The notes below the pieces were generated by a model that was not told the origin of the DNA, searched no databases, and saw nothing but the letters and a program-made list of their open reading frames with translations. Below are positions 10,976-22,684 of a DNA stretch of 64,000 nt, in pieces; position 1 is the first letter of the stretch; the number at the start of each line of letters is the position of its first letter. Source of the stretch: Acanthosepion pharaonis (Eukaryota; Mollusca; Cephalopoda; Sepiida; Sepiidae); assembly GCA_903632075.3 (NCBI GenBank), contig CAHIKZ030005408.1, forward strand, positions 2,365,501 to 2,429,500, given 5' to 3'. Both the position numbers and the translations under genes were made by a program.

Positions 10976-11185
10976 CAGGGTGATCCAAAAGTCTTGTCAC
11001 ACCTACATAATATAATTTTCTATTTCATTTTGTGCCATGAAAATGATGGTGTTCATACAGACCCTCTCAGTGTGTGACAGTGTCAACAGAAGGGAATAAA
11101 CTGAATCCAATGTGCTTAGCATTATTGTATTACTATTGTTCTCATTGTTTTTTGGTAGGAGTGATAAGACTTTCAGACTACCCTG
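10976..11185. mobile_element. Tc1/mariner-type MITE, TA flanked
   Basis: The left end CAGGGTGATCCAAAAGTCTT and the right end, read as its complement CAGGGTAGTCTGAAAGTCTT, form terminal inverted repeats of about 28 bp. Both ends are flanked by TA (10974-10975 and 11186-11187). The interior of about 150 bp has no transposase. Size, TIR and TA duplication fit a non-autonomous mariner relative. Confidence 0.8.
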
Positions 11186-11471
11186 TATAATAAACTGGAA
11201 TACACTGTACATTATACAGCAGTCATTTTTTTTCATATGAGTCAGATGTAAAGAAATCAAATTTCAGATGTTTAGAACAATAGCTATAAGTAAAAATTTT
11301 ATTTTGATATATAAAAAGAAAAAAAAAAGCATTAAGAAATTTTTGGTGAGTGTAAAAATATGGAATGGCCTTTTTTTCTTTTGTTTTTAAATAAATCGAA
11401 ATTTAATAAATATTTAATTACAAATTAAATGTTGGATGATAAAGTTTAATAAATGTATCCGAAAAACAAAA

Positions 11472-11993
11472 GGTGTCAAAATAACGTTTTTTTGTCTCTT
11501 GACACCTAATTACAGTATAATTGCTTGGCAATTTTTATTATTTCAAAAAACTATTTTATAAAATCCAAACATTATTTACAAAATAATTTTATATTTACAA
11601 GATTATAAAAATATGTGAACCAACTACAATACAATTTTTATTATTTACCATATAAAAAAAAAAACTATGAAAACAAATTTATTTATAAATATATAAAAAT
11701 AGAGAATAACAGAACATAAAAAATTTAAATAAACACATAGCAAGTGACTGTAATTATAATTTTTGAAAAACAGATTTTCCAGGCATTTCTTTCATTTATT
11801 CTTGCTACATAAATTCAGTAAGTAGTTTGAAAGCATCTAGATTTATACATTTTTTTTTTTTTGAGAATTGACAACAAAAAATTAGATTGTTTATTTGCAA
11901 GAATAATTTACCAAAGTTTAACAAATGCACACACAAAAAGAGGAAGTATACAGCATTAGCAGTATGAAAAGAAAAACTGTCCTTTTGACAAAT
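11472..11993. mobile_element. Long-arm MITE, copy 1
   Basis: The ends GGTGTCAAAATAACG and, on the opposite strand, TTTGTCAAAAGGACAG resemble those of 15140-15630 and 24453-25072. The interior shares the TTGAGAATTGACAACAAAAA and TTAGATTGTTTATTTGCAAG blocks with those copies. It is degenerate. Confidence 0.5.
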
Positions 11994-12349
11994 TTGCTTT
12001 TTTTTTTTTTCAGTACATTTGTTAAACTTTGCCAGTTGGATACTATTTTTATTAAAAGAAAATTAGCAATATAAAATTAGCATTTTTTTAGAAATAAATT
12101 TTTATTTCAAATGAGTTCAATTCAAATATATACAAAAATTAGTAAAGCATGATGCTCACTTGAAAAATTAAGGGATTCAAACTAGTTTTACTAATATAGA
12201 AACTGTCAATCTTAAACCGTTTGCTATAAAGATAGAATTCCTCAAAGTGATTTTAAAAGGAGGTAATTTGACATACAAACTTTTTACATGTTTTTACATT
12301 TTTGAAATGAGCAAACTAATCTCTATAAGAATGACATAGACAATATTCT

Positions 12350-12787
12350 ATTTACACTATTTACATTGTTCAGACAGCTGTCCACATCTTTATTGTCATA
12401 TTCACAATGTTTCAGCCATTGTATACTCCTGCCTTCTTCAGGTGATATAAATTGGAATTTCAAAATGAACCCTTTATTTAGTCCACTAGAGTAGATTATT
12501 CTAGTTCCACATGCCATGCCTGTTCTAGAAATCTTTGTTTCAGTTATTTTCCTTTAATAACTCTTTTGTTTCTCTCTTGTTTTTAACTGAAACTAAGATA
12601 TCCAGAAAAGGCATGGCATGTGGAACTAGAACAATCAACTCAGGGGACTAAATAAAGAATTCAGTTTGAATTTCCAACGTATATCACCTGAAGAAGGCTG
12701 GAGTGTACAAGTCAAAACATTGTGATGAGGACAATAGTTTGAACGATATAAATAGTTAGAATGAATCATCTCAGAAATATAGACAGA
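12350..12787 (+). mobile_element. LIR-family retroposon, copy 1
   Basis: The left arm (12350-12535) and right arm (12600-12787) are near-complementary over about 180 bp, with a short spacer. A 12-bp target duplication AGACAATATTCT lies at 12338-12349 and 12788-12799. The right end has ATCTCAGAAATATAGACAG, the conserved 3' terminus of the family; the left end is truncated. Each arm contains the CACCTGAAGAAGGC motif that reads like a hammerhead core. No protein is encoded. Confidence 0.8.
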
Positions 12788-13129
12788 AGACAATATTCTG
12801 ATACAAAAACTTTTTGCAATGTTAGGTTCCTTTTTTTTAAAAAAATTGAATTATGCAAAATAGAACACATGTTAGGCCCTTTTAAATTTTTTTTTCTCTT
12901 TTACTCCAAAATGTACTTTTTTAGAAGTTTTATTCTTTTAGAATAAGTAAACAAATAAGCAATATGAAGTAACTAGAAATATATTCTACATTATTTAGTG
13001 AATAATTGTATACATAACATTGTGTAACAAAATTTTGACTTTTTTGTCTTTGGTCAATAAGTGTTATTTCTTAATTGTTTTTATCTAGAAAGCAAAAGAA
13101 ATGACAATTATTCCCTTCGAACTTTGCTT

Positions 13130-14715
13130 TTATGACTTGGTCAGAGCAGAAAATAGAGCCATGAAATTCACAATCTCATGAATTTAGAGGGAACCAACTG
13201 ACCATTCAAGCAATTGCTTTTTCTGCATGGTGGACCCTTCTAAATGTCAAGCTGGTAAGAATGTATTTGCTATCATATATCCAGACCTTCTGTCATCCAT
13301 CACCCCAGTGCCACACTACACTCAGTTCCCCATACCCACTCCTCCAAAGAGAGAACAGCAATTCAGAAAAGGATAAAGTCATTGGTCCAGTTGAGGAGAG
13401 AAATACTACTCCATACCAAAAAGACCTTATGACCTGATCAGAGATCTTGGTCTCACAAAGCCCAATGCTGAGCTTTTTATATTGTTAGATGAAAGTGTGC
13501 AAGTCATAGGTCAGAGAAAGCATCACCAGTGTTTTTCAAGCTTTTTCAACTGTCATGATAGGCTTTGTTTCTTCCACAATGTGACCAATGTGTTCAAGTC
13601 AATTGGAATCACCTGCAACTCTAGCAAGTGATACCTCTTCATCAACATCTCATCCAGGATCCTCAAAGCTGTGCTGTTTCATAACAGATACATGTCTCCC
13701 TCATCACTTTCCCTGGCTCACTCGGTGAAGCTCAAAGAGAGATACAGCATTGTCAAGATTTTGCTAGATGCATTGAAATATGAAGAGTACAGTTGTGAGA
13801 TTATTGGAGACTTCAAAATGGTGGCCTTTCTGATGGGTCTCTGCTGTGGTAAACCCTCTTACAGTATAATGAACTCTTCCTTCTCTCATAAATACAAACT
13901 GCGAGAGTCGGACGGGAGCACAGAGTATGAAGTGGAGTGGAGTTTTAGATGCAGTGCTAATCTACTTATTACAACAGTATTGTTTTGTATATATCTTCAA
14001 TATACTTTTTCAACCAACCTTCGTCTTCCGTGTCTTTCTTTCTGGCCCCTAAACAGGCCACAACAGTCTCCAAGGTGGCTTTACCAAGTTTCCATATTAT
14101 CTTTGCCAGAAACAAGGAACACAGTGGCACACTACCACAGACGGGACTGGCCACAGCTGACAGAGTTCAGTGTGAGGAGGGACAACATGAAATGGGAGCC
14201 ACTGTTACCTCCAAGATTGGGCTTTAGGTAACAATTTGTCACAGCTCTAGATAAGGAGTCTGCAGCCTTCAAGTACCTTCAAGATTTTTTCCCTCAGCTG
14301 TCTGTGGCAAAAGTCAAAGCCATGTTGTTCGACCACAAATAGAGAAGATCATAGAGTTTCAAGGAATTCCACAAGAAGCTCACTAAGATGAAAAAAGCAG
14401 TGTTGAACAGCTTTGTTGCAGCAGTTCAAGACTTCTTGGGGAATCATAAGTCCAAAAACTCTGTGAGCTTGTTGATATCCTGGTGAAGAACTATGGCAAA
14501 AGACCTGCAGGATTTCGCACAAAGTCCATATCCTTGATGATAATCTTGATAAATTCAAAGAGAAGATGGAGGCAAGCACTTCCACCAGGATATACTAGAC
14601 TTTGAATGCTGCTACCAAGGATTATATAATGAAAACATGATGGGAGACTATATTTGGGGGCTGATTTGTGAAAGTAATCTACAGTATAAAAAGTAAATTG
14701 CAAAAAATGACTCAC
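13130..14715 (+). pseudogene. Uncharacterised multicopy ORF family, copy 1
   Basis: Out-of-frame pieces can be read in order: LAHSVKLKERYSIVKILLDA, YSCEIIGDFKMVAFLMGL, then (past the inserted LTR) QGGFTKFPYYLC. RRDWPQLTEFSVRRDNMKWE, a QYNENMMGDYIWGL-like end and stop follow. This resembles a family of uncharacterised proteins seen in many copies in mollusc and arthropod genomes. I recall no enzymatic assignment. Several frameshifts and the LTR insertion at 13842-14065 make it dead. A divergent relative is at 48830-50340. Confidence 0.65.
13842..14065 (+). mobile_element. Solo LTR with 5-bp target duplication, copy 1
   Basis: A 224-bp segment starts TGCTGTGG and ends CCACAACA, flanked on both sides by GTCTC (13837-13841 and 14066-14070). 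Internal features are TCTCATAAATACAAAC (TATA-like), GAGAGTCGGACGG and a TTTCTTTCTGGCCCC end. All are shared with the solo LTR at 56822-57050. Removing it rejoins FLMGL to QGGFTKFP in the host ORF relic, which independently confirms the borders. TG/CA ends with a 5-bp duplication suit a Ty3/gypsy- or BEL-type element. Confidence 0.88.
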
Positions 14716-15139
14716 TTCTAAACTTTTTATACAATCCTAGAATAAATAAATGCTACTTTTGAATCATATATGATTTTGTTCCTACTTTGTGTGAATGAGT
14801 ATGTTCACATTTGCCAGTTTTCCCAATGGGAATAGGTAAATTTCAGAAATATCATTATCCTGGTACACAAAAGCATAGTTTGAAGGAAATATTAGCCACT
14901 TTTCATACTTTCTAGACGTAAGCAAATAGGAAATAAAAGTTGCTAACCAACGACAAAAGTTACACAGTGATAATATATTAATGTAATCAAATTAACAAGT
15001 TTAAAAATGCTTTGTTTATAAAGTACTTTTGAACTAATTCTGTAAGATAATTTTTTATAATTTTATTAAAAATTAAATTGAAAAGACTGTTCAGCAATCT
15101 TTGACCTTCATGCTAGCAAAAAACAAAAAACAAAAGACG

Positions 15140-15630
15140 ATTGTCAAAAGGACAGTTATTGACACTGCTATTATTTTCTCTACCTCCACTCATTGGCAAT
15201 ATTTATTCCTTTAAAAAGTGATGATTAGAATTATAGTAAAACCTAAACATATGATAAAAGTGAATTTATACATTTTCTTTGTTCTTGAGAATTTACAACA
15301 AAAATGTTAAACACTATTAATTAGATTGTTTATTTACAAGAATAATTTTATACTTAAAACATTCTAAAAACTAATACAATTTTTTTATTCATAAATTTAT
15401 AAACTAAATTATTAAAATATGTTCACCAACTATAAAGAAATCCTTATTATTTACCATTTTATAAAGTTTGAATTGATTAGCAATTAGCCAATATTTTTCC
15501 AATAATCTCATTAAACAATATAATAAATAAATAAATAGTGTAAATAAACAATTTAAGAAATAAAGTGTTTGTTATCTTTGTTGTAAATTAAAATAGTGAT
15601 GTCAAAGGAAAAAAATGTCCTTTTGGCACT
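15140..15630. mobile_element. Long-arm MITE, copy 2
   Basis: The left end TTGTCAAAAGGACAG and right end (complement AGTGCCAAAAGGACAT) form inverted termini. The inner left arm has AAAAAGTGATGATTAGAATT, the family hallmark also at 24530. No ORF is present. Confidence 0.65.
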
Positions 15631-17143
15631 CAGATTTTTGTGGGCATGAATGTCCAAGATTGCTGACTGTCCTTTAAAAACTACCAAGAAGTTTTTGTTA
15701 AAAGTAAAAAAGAGACAAACAAGAAAACATATTAAGATACTTATAAGAAAGTACTTATCATAGAAGTTCCCATGATGAAAATTTGAAGGAACTGGAAAGT
15801 TGTAAGCATAAATTCAAAGAAATACTTTACTGACGTTTTTGTTCTATAAAAAGCTTATAGTGTATGATCTTTTAACACAATCAAGAAAGGAATGTGGAGA
15901 AAAAGAGCTTGTAAAATATTTTTCTCAGTTTTTATATAACTAAGTTTAGGATTATTGATTTGAGGAATTTGATATAAACTATTTTTGTTAGTTTTGAACC
16001 TTAAAGAGCATAAGATTATAAAAAACACTTTATTATACAAGAAAAAGTAAAACTATACTAAAACTTGTGAACTCTCCTGGTTTGAAGTACCAAAATTATG
16101 GTAAGCCTAATTAAGTTTATAATCAAAATAAATTTCTAAATTTCTACAACATTAGGGAATGATTAAGAATACAATGTTTAATATAAATATGTTAACAATT
16201 TCAATAATCTAAAATTTGTCACTTGAAATTATTCTGTTAATATATATTTACATAAGTTTGAAGTTCACTTTTATATTACAGGTTATAATATCAAATTGAA
16301 TTTTTTAAGTATAAATTAAAAATGATTGGTATCAAGATTTAAAAATATGTAAATTGATAGATGGACAAGATTATTATTGAATGTTATTGAGATCAAACAA
16401 CATCAAATAATATTTAAAAAAGAATAGAATCTCATTGTGAATGAAACAATTGACATATTAGATGGATAATTATCTGTTGCTATCATTGAAATATACCAGA
16501 AAATTATTGTTGAAGAGGTAAATAAAATTAGAACACACTTTCCACTAAATCTGACACAGAGAAATCTCAAAATGAAAAGTTATTTCATAAGTTAATTTTT
16601 TTTTTATTAATTCTCTTCCCTGAGCTACACGTCAAAGGTTTTCACTTAGAGAATCAAATAGTCAAAATAAATGCAAAATAATTAATAAAACAAAACAAAA
16701 AATATCTAATAAAAATGAATAGATCAGAAATATTTGCTGGCCTGGTTGCATATTGAGGAAATAGAAACTGATTCAAAGAAAGATTTTATTTTCTGTTAAC
16801 GATAAAAATTAAAAATAAAAATGTTTAACAAACGAGTCTATAAATTAAAGAAGATGTAATACTAAAAGACAATAATGATAAATGTTTCAATAAAATGGCT
16901 TTTGTCAGTTTCAGATGACAATCATTAGTACTTGGTAGTTTTAGTATGTAATTTGTACAGTTTATCAAACCAGGGAACAAATACAAACACAGCCAGCATT
17001 AACTTGAAGACTTTATTTAAAATTCACCCCTAAAAGTCAATAGTGTAAGAAAATAAAACAAAATAAGTTTCACTAAAATTTGCTACAATTAAAAGAATAT
17101 TGCAGAATAAAAATATTTATAATAAAAATCCAACATGAAACTG

Positions 17144-17148
<5 letters not shown>
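15631..17148. other. Intron sequence, nothing recognised
   Basis: This is very AT-rich sequence without recognisable exon, transposon or array. Confidence 0.45.

Positions 17149-17178
<30 letters not shown>
17149..17178. repeat. (TA)n microsatellite
   Basis: About 15 uninterrupted TA units. Confidence 0.95.
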
Positions 17179-17181
<3 letters not shown>

Positions 17182-17281
17182 ATAAAGAGAAAGAACTGAC
17201 AAATTAACAATCCACAGTTCTTAGTATTTACTTTTTTTAAAAAAAAGTTCTCAGTACAATGTAGACCAAAATATTATTATT

Positions 17282-17412
17282 ATATTTTCATTATAATATT
17301 TTGTTTCAGAACTATGATGTTCTTTCATTGGGCGATGATAAATAACTTATGATCATAAGTTATCTATCATTGCCCGAGGAAGGAACATTATAGTTCTGAA
17401 ACATGAAAGATT
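17282..17412. repeat. Palindromic foldback with hammerhead-like core
   Basis: The arms are nearly perfect around the centre TTATGATCATAA at about 17350; for example TCAGAACTATGATGTTCT on the left mirrors GGAACATTATAGTTCTGA on the right. On the plus strand the right arm reads CCGAGGAAGGAAC, ATTATA, GTTCTGAAACATG. This is a CYGANGA-like run, a GAAC/GTTC stem, then GAAAC. The outer AT-rich flanks are also roughly complementary. Confidence 0.75.
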
Positions 17413-17473
17413 TTGTGTAGCAATGTAAAATATTATAATAAAAATATCATAATAATATATATTTTATACAGCA

Positions 17474-17813
17474 AAAAATCCAAAATTACTTCATGTGGGA
17501 ATAGTCTATTTCAAACTAGCACTACTATGTGCCATCTATCCTCAGCCCAAGAATGTCTGGAAACGGTGTTTTTTGAATTTGGTTTAGATAGCTTTGGTGA
17601 AAACATATGGGCCACTTAAGGGGAGTCTGGGTTGATGATCAGGAGATTCGCTGGGGTTGGGTGTTTATTTATGGCAAAGGCCTTTAGTTATATGTAAATG
17701 AATTTAGGTTCCTGCCAGGGATTTTATTGTCTTGAGCTGAGGATAGCTGGCACATAGCAGTGCTAGTTTGGAATAGACTATTCTCACATGAGGCAATTTT
17801 GGACTTTTTATGT
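17474..17813. repeat. Inverted-repeat element (about 75-bp arms)
   Basis: The left arm (17474-17550) contains TGGGAATAGTCTATTTCAAA, CTAGCACTACTATGTGCCA and ATCCTCAGC. The right arm (17735-17813) contains GCTGAGGATAGCTGGCACA, TAGCAGTGCTAGTTTGGAAT and AGACTATTCTCACATGAG. The spacer of about 185 bp has no ORF of note. It may belong with the foldback just to its left. Confidence 0.75.
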
Positions 17814-17915
17814 ATAAAATATATGCTTTGTTATAATAAATACATTGAGCTCTCTGTGTGGATCAGTTCTAATATCTGATATTACTAGGATCCACCTGAA
17901 TTATATACCAATGGA

Positions 17916-17917
<2 letters not shown>

Positions 17918-17953
<36 letters not shown>
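17918..17953. repeat. (AT)n microsatellite
   Basis: About 18 AT units. Confidence 0.95.
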
Positions 17954-17955
<2 letters not shown>

Positions 17956-18958
17956 CATATTCAATCTGTGCCTAAACTTATCAAGCTAAATAATGAATAA
18001 ATATGAAATATGATCAATTTTACAAGAAGCAATTGTGTAAAGGTGGAAAAGCGGGTACATTTTCACAAATTGTGCTTGAATCAGATTTTTTTAAATATTA
18101 GAATGACAAATGTACCACTTGAATGATCAACAGAATTGAAATTCAATATTTTATTATAAAATTATTATATTACAAATTTTATTTATAGAAATCTGAATCA
18201 AGTTAAATCTTGATATAAAATATCATATATAATAAAATATTTTTTGTAAAATCAACTCATGGTTTAATATTTAGTTATTGAGCTTATGGTTAACAATCAG
18301 GATTTTATACAAATTGATAATTGTGTCTCGACCATCAAGTGATCTGAATGTTGGTTTTCTGGGCCTCCAGTGTAAAATAACATTGTACAAGTGTGTTTAC
18401 TTCATCACTCATATAATAAACTATGATTAATTATATTCTTACCTTATATTCATTAAAATCAAGTTAGAGAAGAATTATTTTTTTTAATAGATAAGTAATG
18501 GTAAAAAAGCATAATTAATTATATAAAAATGCTTGTCAAACCTCAATGAAAATAATAGTAAAAATTCTAATTTTAAATAAAATATCTGAAACTTAAATAC
18601 AACAATAATTTATATAAATATATTAAACATGTTGTTAAAATCTAAATTTTAAATACATCTGGAAATAATTGTTGTGTTTTTATATTTACAAATTTAAAAA
18701 ATAGAAGGAAAAAATTGATTCTGAAGATAAAAAATAAAGATATGTAGAAATATATAGGCAGTAGAATCAATATTTTATCTGCAAAAATAAAATAAAAACA
18801 ATAAACAAGCAAAACAAAAAACTCAACTGCTAGCCATGAAAATTCACCAAAACAAATTCTTTTAAATAAAATTAAAAAAAAATTCACAAAAAATAAATAA
18901 CATTTATTTCTGTTTATAAATCAGAAATATAAAAAGCTGATAACTTAAAAGGTCAATG
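17954..18958. other. Intron sequence, nothing recognised
   Basis: AT-rich; the open frames seen here are low-complexity Phe/Leu/Ile runs. Confidence 0.45.
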
Positions 18959-19850
18959 TAGAGGGCATGATGGATAAATTGTCATCTAAATTACACAAAA
19001 ATGATAATAACACTGACATCTTATTTTAACAGATATATTTAACAAAATTACATAAAAATATCTTGAAATACTAAAGAGTAAATTTATTCAATAAAATTTC
19101 CATTGGTTTCAACTATGGCCTCCAGATGATTTTGGAATCTCCTGCAACTCTTTTGGATGGTCTCCTTGTTTAAGTTGGTGAATGCTGCCATAATCCATGT
19201 CTTCAGTTCATCTTTGGTATCAGAAGGAGTTTTGTTGGTCTCTCACTCAACTGCACCCCACACATAATAATCCATGGTGTTCCAGTCTGGAGAGTTAGGT
19301 GGCTAGATGTAAGGGGTGATGTGGATGTAGAAATTGTCTGACAGCCATGACTGTGTTCTCCTGCTTGTATGGCATGGTGCAGAGTCCTGTTGACATAAAT
19401 AGGGTCTTCCAGCAGACACCCTCTTGAACCAGGGCAGCACTAACTCCTTGAGGCACTTGATGTAATCCTCCATGTTGAGTCTGAGGCCCTCACCAACAAA
19501 TTCAAGTCCTTTTCTTATCAGAACAATCAGAGTGAGTTTTCCAAGTTGCCGTACCTTTGTAATCAACATTAGACTCATCCAACTCTTTCCAAATCCTCTG
19601 CACTGTCCTCAGATTGATACCCAAACACTCTGAAATGTCTGTATTGGAGCTTCAGACACAAATTCCAAGCAGTACAGCATGCCGTTTCTAAATTTCTGGT
19701 GGAGTGAATTGTCTCATGGTACTCTTTTCCTCACAGATGGTGCCCAACTGACCCTACTATACTATGCAATCAACAAAATCAAAAACAAACAACATGCATG
19801 CGTGAAATTAAAAATATAAACTGGCGACAATTTACCCATCGCACCTCGTA
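18959..19850 (-). mobile_element. Mariner-family transposon, internally deleted
   Basis: The terminal inverted repeats are 5' TACGAGGTGCGATGGGTAAA on the minus strand and TAGAGGGCATGATGGATAAA at the other end. The minus-strand transposase starts MRQFTPPEI and has a stop, then CLGINLRTVQRIWKELDESN, an HTH region. It next jumps to GLRLNMEDYIKCLKELVLPW, QQDSAPCHTSRRTQSWLSDN and PNSPDWNTMDYYVWGAVE. It ends with LNKETIQKSCRRF and ETNGNFIE before a stop. A usual transposase is about 340 residues; here about 230 codons remain, so roughly a third in the middle is gone. It is inactive. Confidence 0.85.
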
Positions 19851-20211
19851 TAATTATTAAGTATTGATGGGCAGATTTTAAAATAAAAATATAAATCATT
19901 TGGAATAGATTTAATATATTAGTTGCATGATTTAGTATGCTTTAGAGATACAGAAAAAAAAAGCAGGCATTTTATTATAACATCTAACTTTTCAAATAAC
20001 TCTCGACAGGCTAAGTAATTTTTAGTGATTGTTAACAAAAATAAAAATGCATTCTGATGGAAATTTTCCAAAGCATGAAAAGAGATAAAGTGAATGAAAT
20101 TGCAAGGAAGAAGATCATTCAAGTGGCAAGAGGAAAGCAGTGGTAAGAATGAAAGGGTAATGTAAAATGTGAAACATAGAAAAGCAGAAAATGGAAGAAG
20201 GGTTATAGTAC

Positions 20212-20340
20212 CTTCAAGAGTTAGTCTTCCCCAGTGTAAGCTACCATTTCTCCATGACATGCTACGACTTTGGACATTAGCACGATTGATGGGGGCCAGA
20301 GAAACACGTCGTGCAGCCATGTTTACTTCCTCCTGTATAG
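20212..20340 (-). CDS. UNC80: UNC80 exon 10 of window (divergent Ser/Arg linker)
   Basis: This exon has acceptor TTTGACCCATAG|CTATAC and donor CTTGAAG|GTACTA. It is 129 nt: two bases finish Ala452, residues 453-494 follow, and one base of Gly495 ends it. It encodes IQEEVNMAARRVSLAPIN, RANVQSRSMSWRNGS and LHWGRLTLE. It is the least conserved exon, placed by its two in-phase junctions and by the RRVSLAP match to the Arg-Arg-x-Ser region of UNC80. ARRVSLA is a textbook PKA-type consensus; its use is inference. An AG eight bases downstream (CAG|GAGG) would break the frame and was not used. Confidence 0.8.
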
Positions 20341-20984
20341 CTATGGGTCAAAATCAAAGCAACATGCAGGTTACACAGGCTCTACAAATGGCACAAGGCA
20401 CAGAAGTGATCACAACTGAAGAAATGAATGAACTCGCCGAGATTAATGATCAGAAGAAGGTAGCAAATATGAAGGAAAGAAAATATGGATGTAGGATGAA
20501 AAAGAAAAAAAATTTAAAAGAACTGCTATTAGTTCCATAACTTCAAATACTCGGATATGATTCTTACAGTCACAGCACCACAAGACTGAATATATTATTG
20601 AATAATCTATATGTGGAGAAAATTATTCTCTGTATAAATTAATGTTTGAAGATAAGTATGTGCTTGTGCAAGTGCATAAAAAGAGCCAAAATAAAAGAAA
20701 AATAATGGCGCAAAATTATTTAAAATTTAACGTAACTTTTATATCAAATATAATCAATAGAATTAAAATTAAAGAAATTACTTTTATAATGTCTATCTAG
20801 GCTAAAATTGATACTTCATTTTTAGCCTTACTCCAGTGTGTAAATTCAAGGGATAACTTTATAATTTTTTTCCTAACAAGCTGAGAAAACAATAAATATA
20901 AAAGACACATCAGAAAAAGAATATAAGTAAATTTTGGATGAGAATGCGATGAAATGGTAAATACAGAAGACAATTTGTAAAACT
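20341..20984. other. Intron sequence, nothing recognised
   Basis: The sequence upstream of exon 10 holds no supported feature. The plus-strand frame over 20169-20540 is antisense to the exon. Confidence 0.5.
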
Positions 20985-21054
20985 TTTATTTAACCATGTT
21001 TTGCCAATCACTCACTCAATCAAATGACATTGATTGATCAGCAAAACATGTCAA
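20985..21054. repeat. Small foldback
   Basis: TTTTATTTAACCATGTTTTG and CAAAACATGTCAAAATAAAA are complementary arms around a short Ser-like AT-rich loop. The right arm again ends in an AAAACATG block like other foldbacks in the window. Confidence 0.6.
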
Positions 21055-21282
21055 AATAAAAACTTTCCAAATCATCTTATATATTTGCCATAGAAAAGAA
21101 TACACATTATTTCAAACATATTGATTTCAGAAATTTTACTAAGTATTCTTGTATAATAACTGTAATGTTAAATAATTTTACAACTTAATCTTTTTTAGTG
21201 TTTTGATAGCAAGTCAAAACTGACTAGATCTTTGACAATTCTTTACTTCGAAACTAAGAAATGGTTAACTCATATTATCCTG

Positions 21283-22030
21283 GTGTTAGTTTAAACTTAT
21301 ATCTTCTTTTCTCCATATATTTTGACCATTTTGCTTAAAGTTTGTATTTTCTTGATTTCAGATGAAAATTTAGAAATTTTTCAACATATTTCAATGAAAT
21401 TTTCACTTTCTAAGATTATAGATTATAATTATAGTCTGGATAAATTGAAAAAAGGTGTTAGTTTAAACTGATGTCAGGAGGAAATTTGTTAAAATGATGC
21501 TTTCTTTTTCCACATATTACGAACATTTTCTTTAAAGTTTATATTTTCTTGATTTCAGATGAAATTTTGTAAATTTTCCAATATGTTTCAGTGAAATTTT
21601 CGCTTTCCAACATTATAATTTATAATTATGATTTAGATGTAAGGAAAAAAGAAGAATATGGCTTAAACTGACACCTTTTTTCTATACATTGTGACCATTT
21701 TGCTTAAAATTCACATTTTATTAATTTCAGATAAAAACTTGGAAATCTTCCACTGTATTTCAGTGAAATTTTCACTTTCTGAAACTAGTTTATAATTATA
21801 GCTTAAATAAATGGAAAAAAGAAGGTGTTCGTTTAAATTGATGCCAGGAGGAAATTTGTTAAAATTTTTCCACATATTGTAACCATTTTCTTTAAAAGTT
21901 TGTTTTTTATTATTATTATTATTTCAGATGAAAATTTGGATAGTTTCCAACATATTTCAAGTGAAATTTTCACTTTTCAAAATTACAGTTTATAATTAGA
22001 GTTTAGATAAATGGGGAAAAGAAAGAATCG
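21283..22030. repeat. Tandem array, about 170-200 bp unit, 4 copies
   Basis: Anchors GTTTAAACT/GCTTAAACTGA recur near 21289, 21460, 21661, 21830 and 22031. Each unit contains a CCATTTTGCTTAAAGTTT-type block, TTGATTTCAGATGAAAAT, CAACATATTTCAATGAAATT, TTTCACTTTC and TTATAATTATAG. The units are well diverged, so the array is old. Confidence 0.8.
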
Positions 22031-22059
22031 GCTTAAACTGATGTCAGGGAGATATGTGT

Positions 22060-22684
22060 TAAAAGCTGTTTTTTAAGAACGTGAGATATTCCATTTGAAC
22101 AAGAGTGTTATGCTTGTTCATATGAGTGTCCCAAATAATGAGATTCTTTTACCAAGTAAATAATTTCTTATCCAAAACTTTCATTTCTCTAGCAATTTCA
22201 ACTTTGCTTTTGAAACATATACTGAGTAAAATAGTTGTTCAGTTATTGATCTACATAAATGAACTTTATAGACTATATAAGTAGGATGACTTATTTTACC
22301 AATTAAAAAGATTTTTTAATGATATATAAACAATAACACACGTCAAATAACCAAACAATTAAAAAAAAAGCAAAGCGGCTATTGATTTTTAAAACTGAAA
22401 AATAAAAAAGGTATAACAAAGCAATTGATATACAGAAAAAAAGAAGTTGTAGATGAATATACTGAAAAATGTATTAAAATAATATAAGCTTAGTTTTTAT
22501 TGTAATAATATTAATCTGGGAAGCAAAAAAATAGGTTAATAAATAATGAAAAATACTGAAAAAGGTGAAAGTGAAAACTAAAAAGAAATTTAAAAAAGGA
22601 AAATTGTCACAAATTAACTTATTAACAGATTGAAAATAAAATTGCAACAACTTGAAGAATGATGCCAATTTTGACCTATATACA
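22060..22684. other. Intron sequence, nothing recognised
   Basis: No supported feature between the tandem array and the Tc1-like element. Confidence 0.4.

Noticed and set aside
20325..20340. Alternative acceptor ATACAG|GAGGAAG for exon 10
   Set aside because: It would shift the frame relative to exon 9 and miss the RRVSLAP match; the AG eight bases earlier keeps phase.
20169..20540. 123-codon plus-strand frame
   Set aside because: Antisense to UNC80 exon 10, whose minus-strand reading has both splice sites and correct phase.
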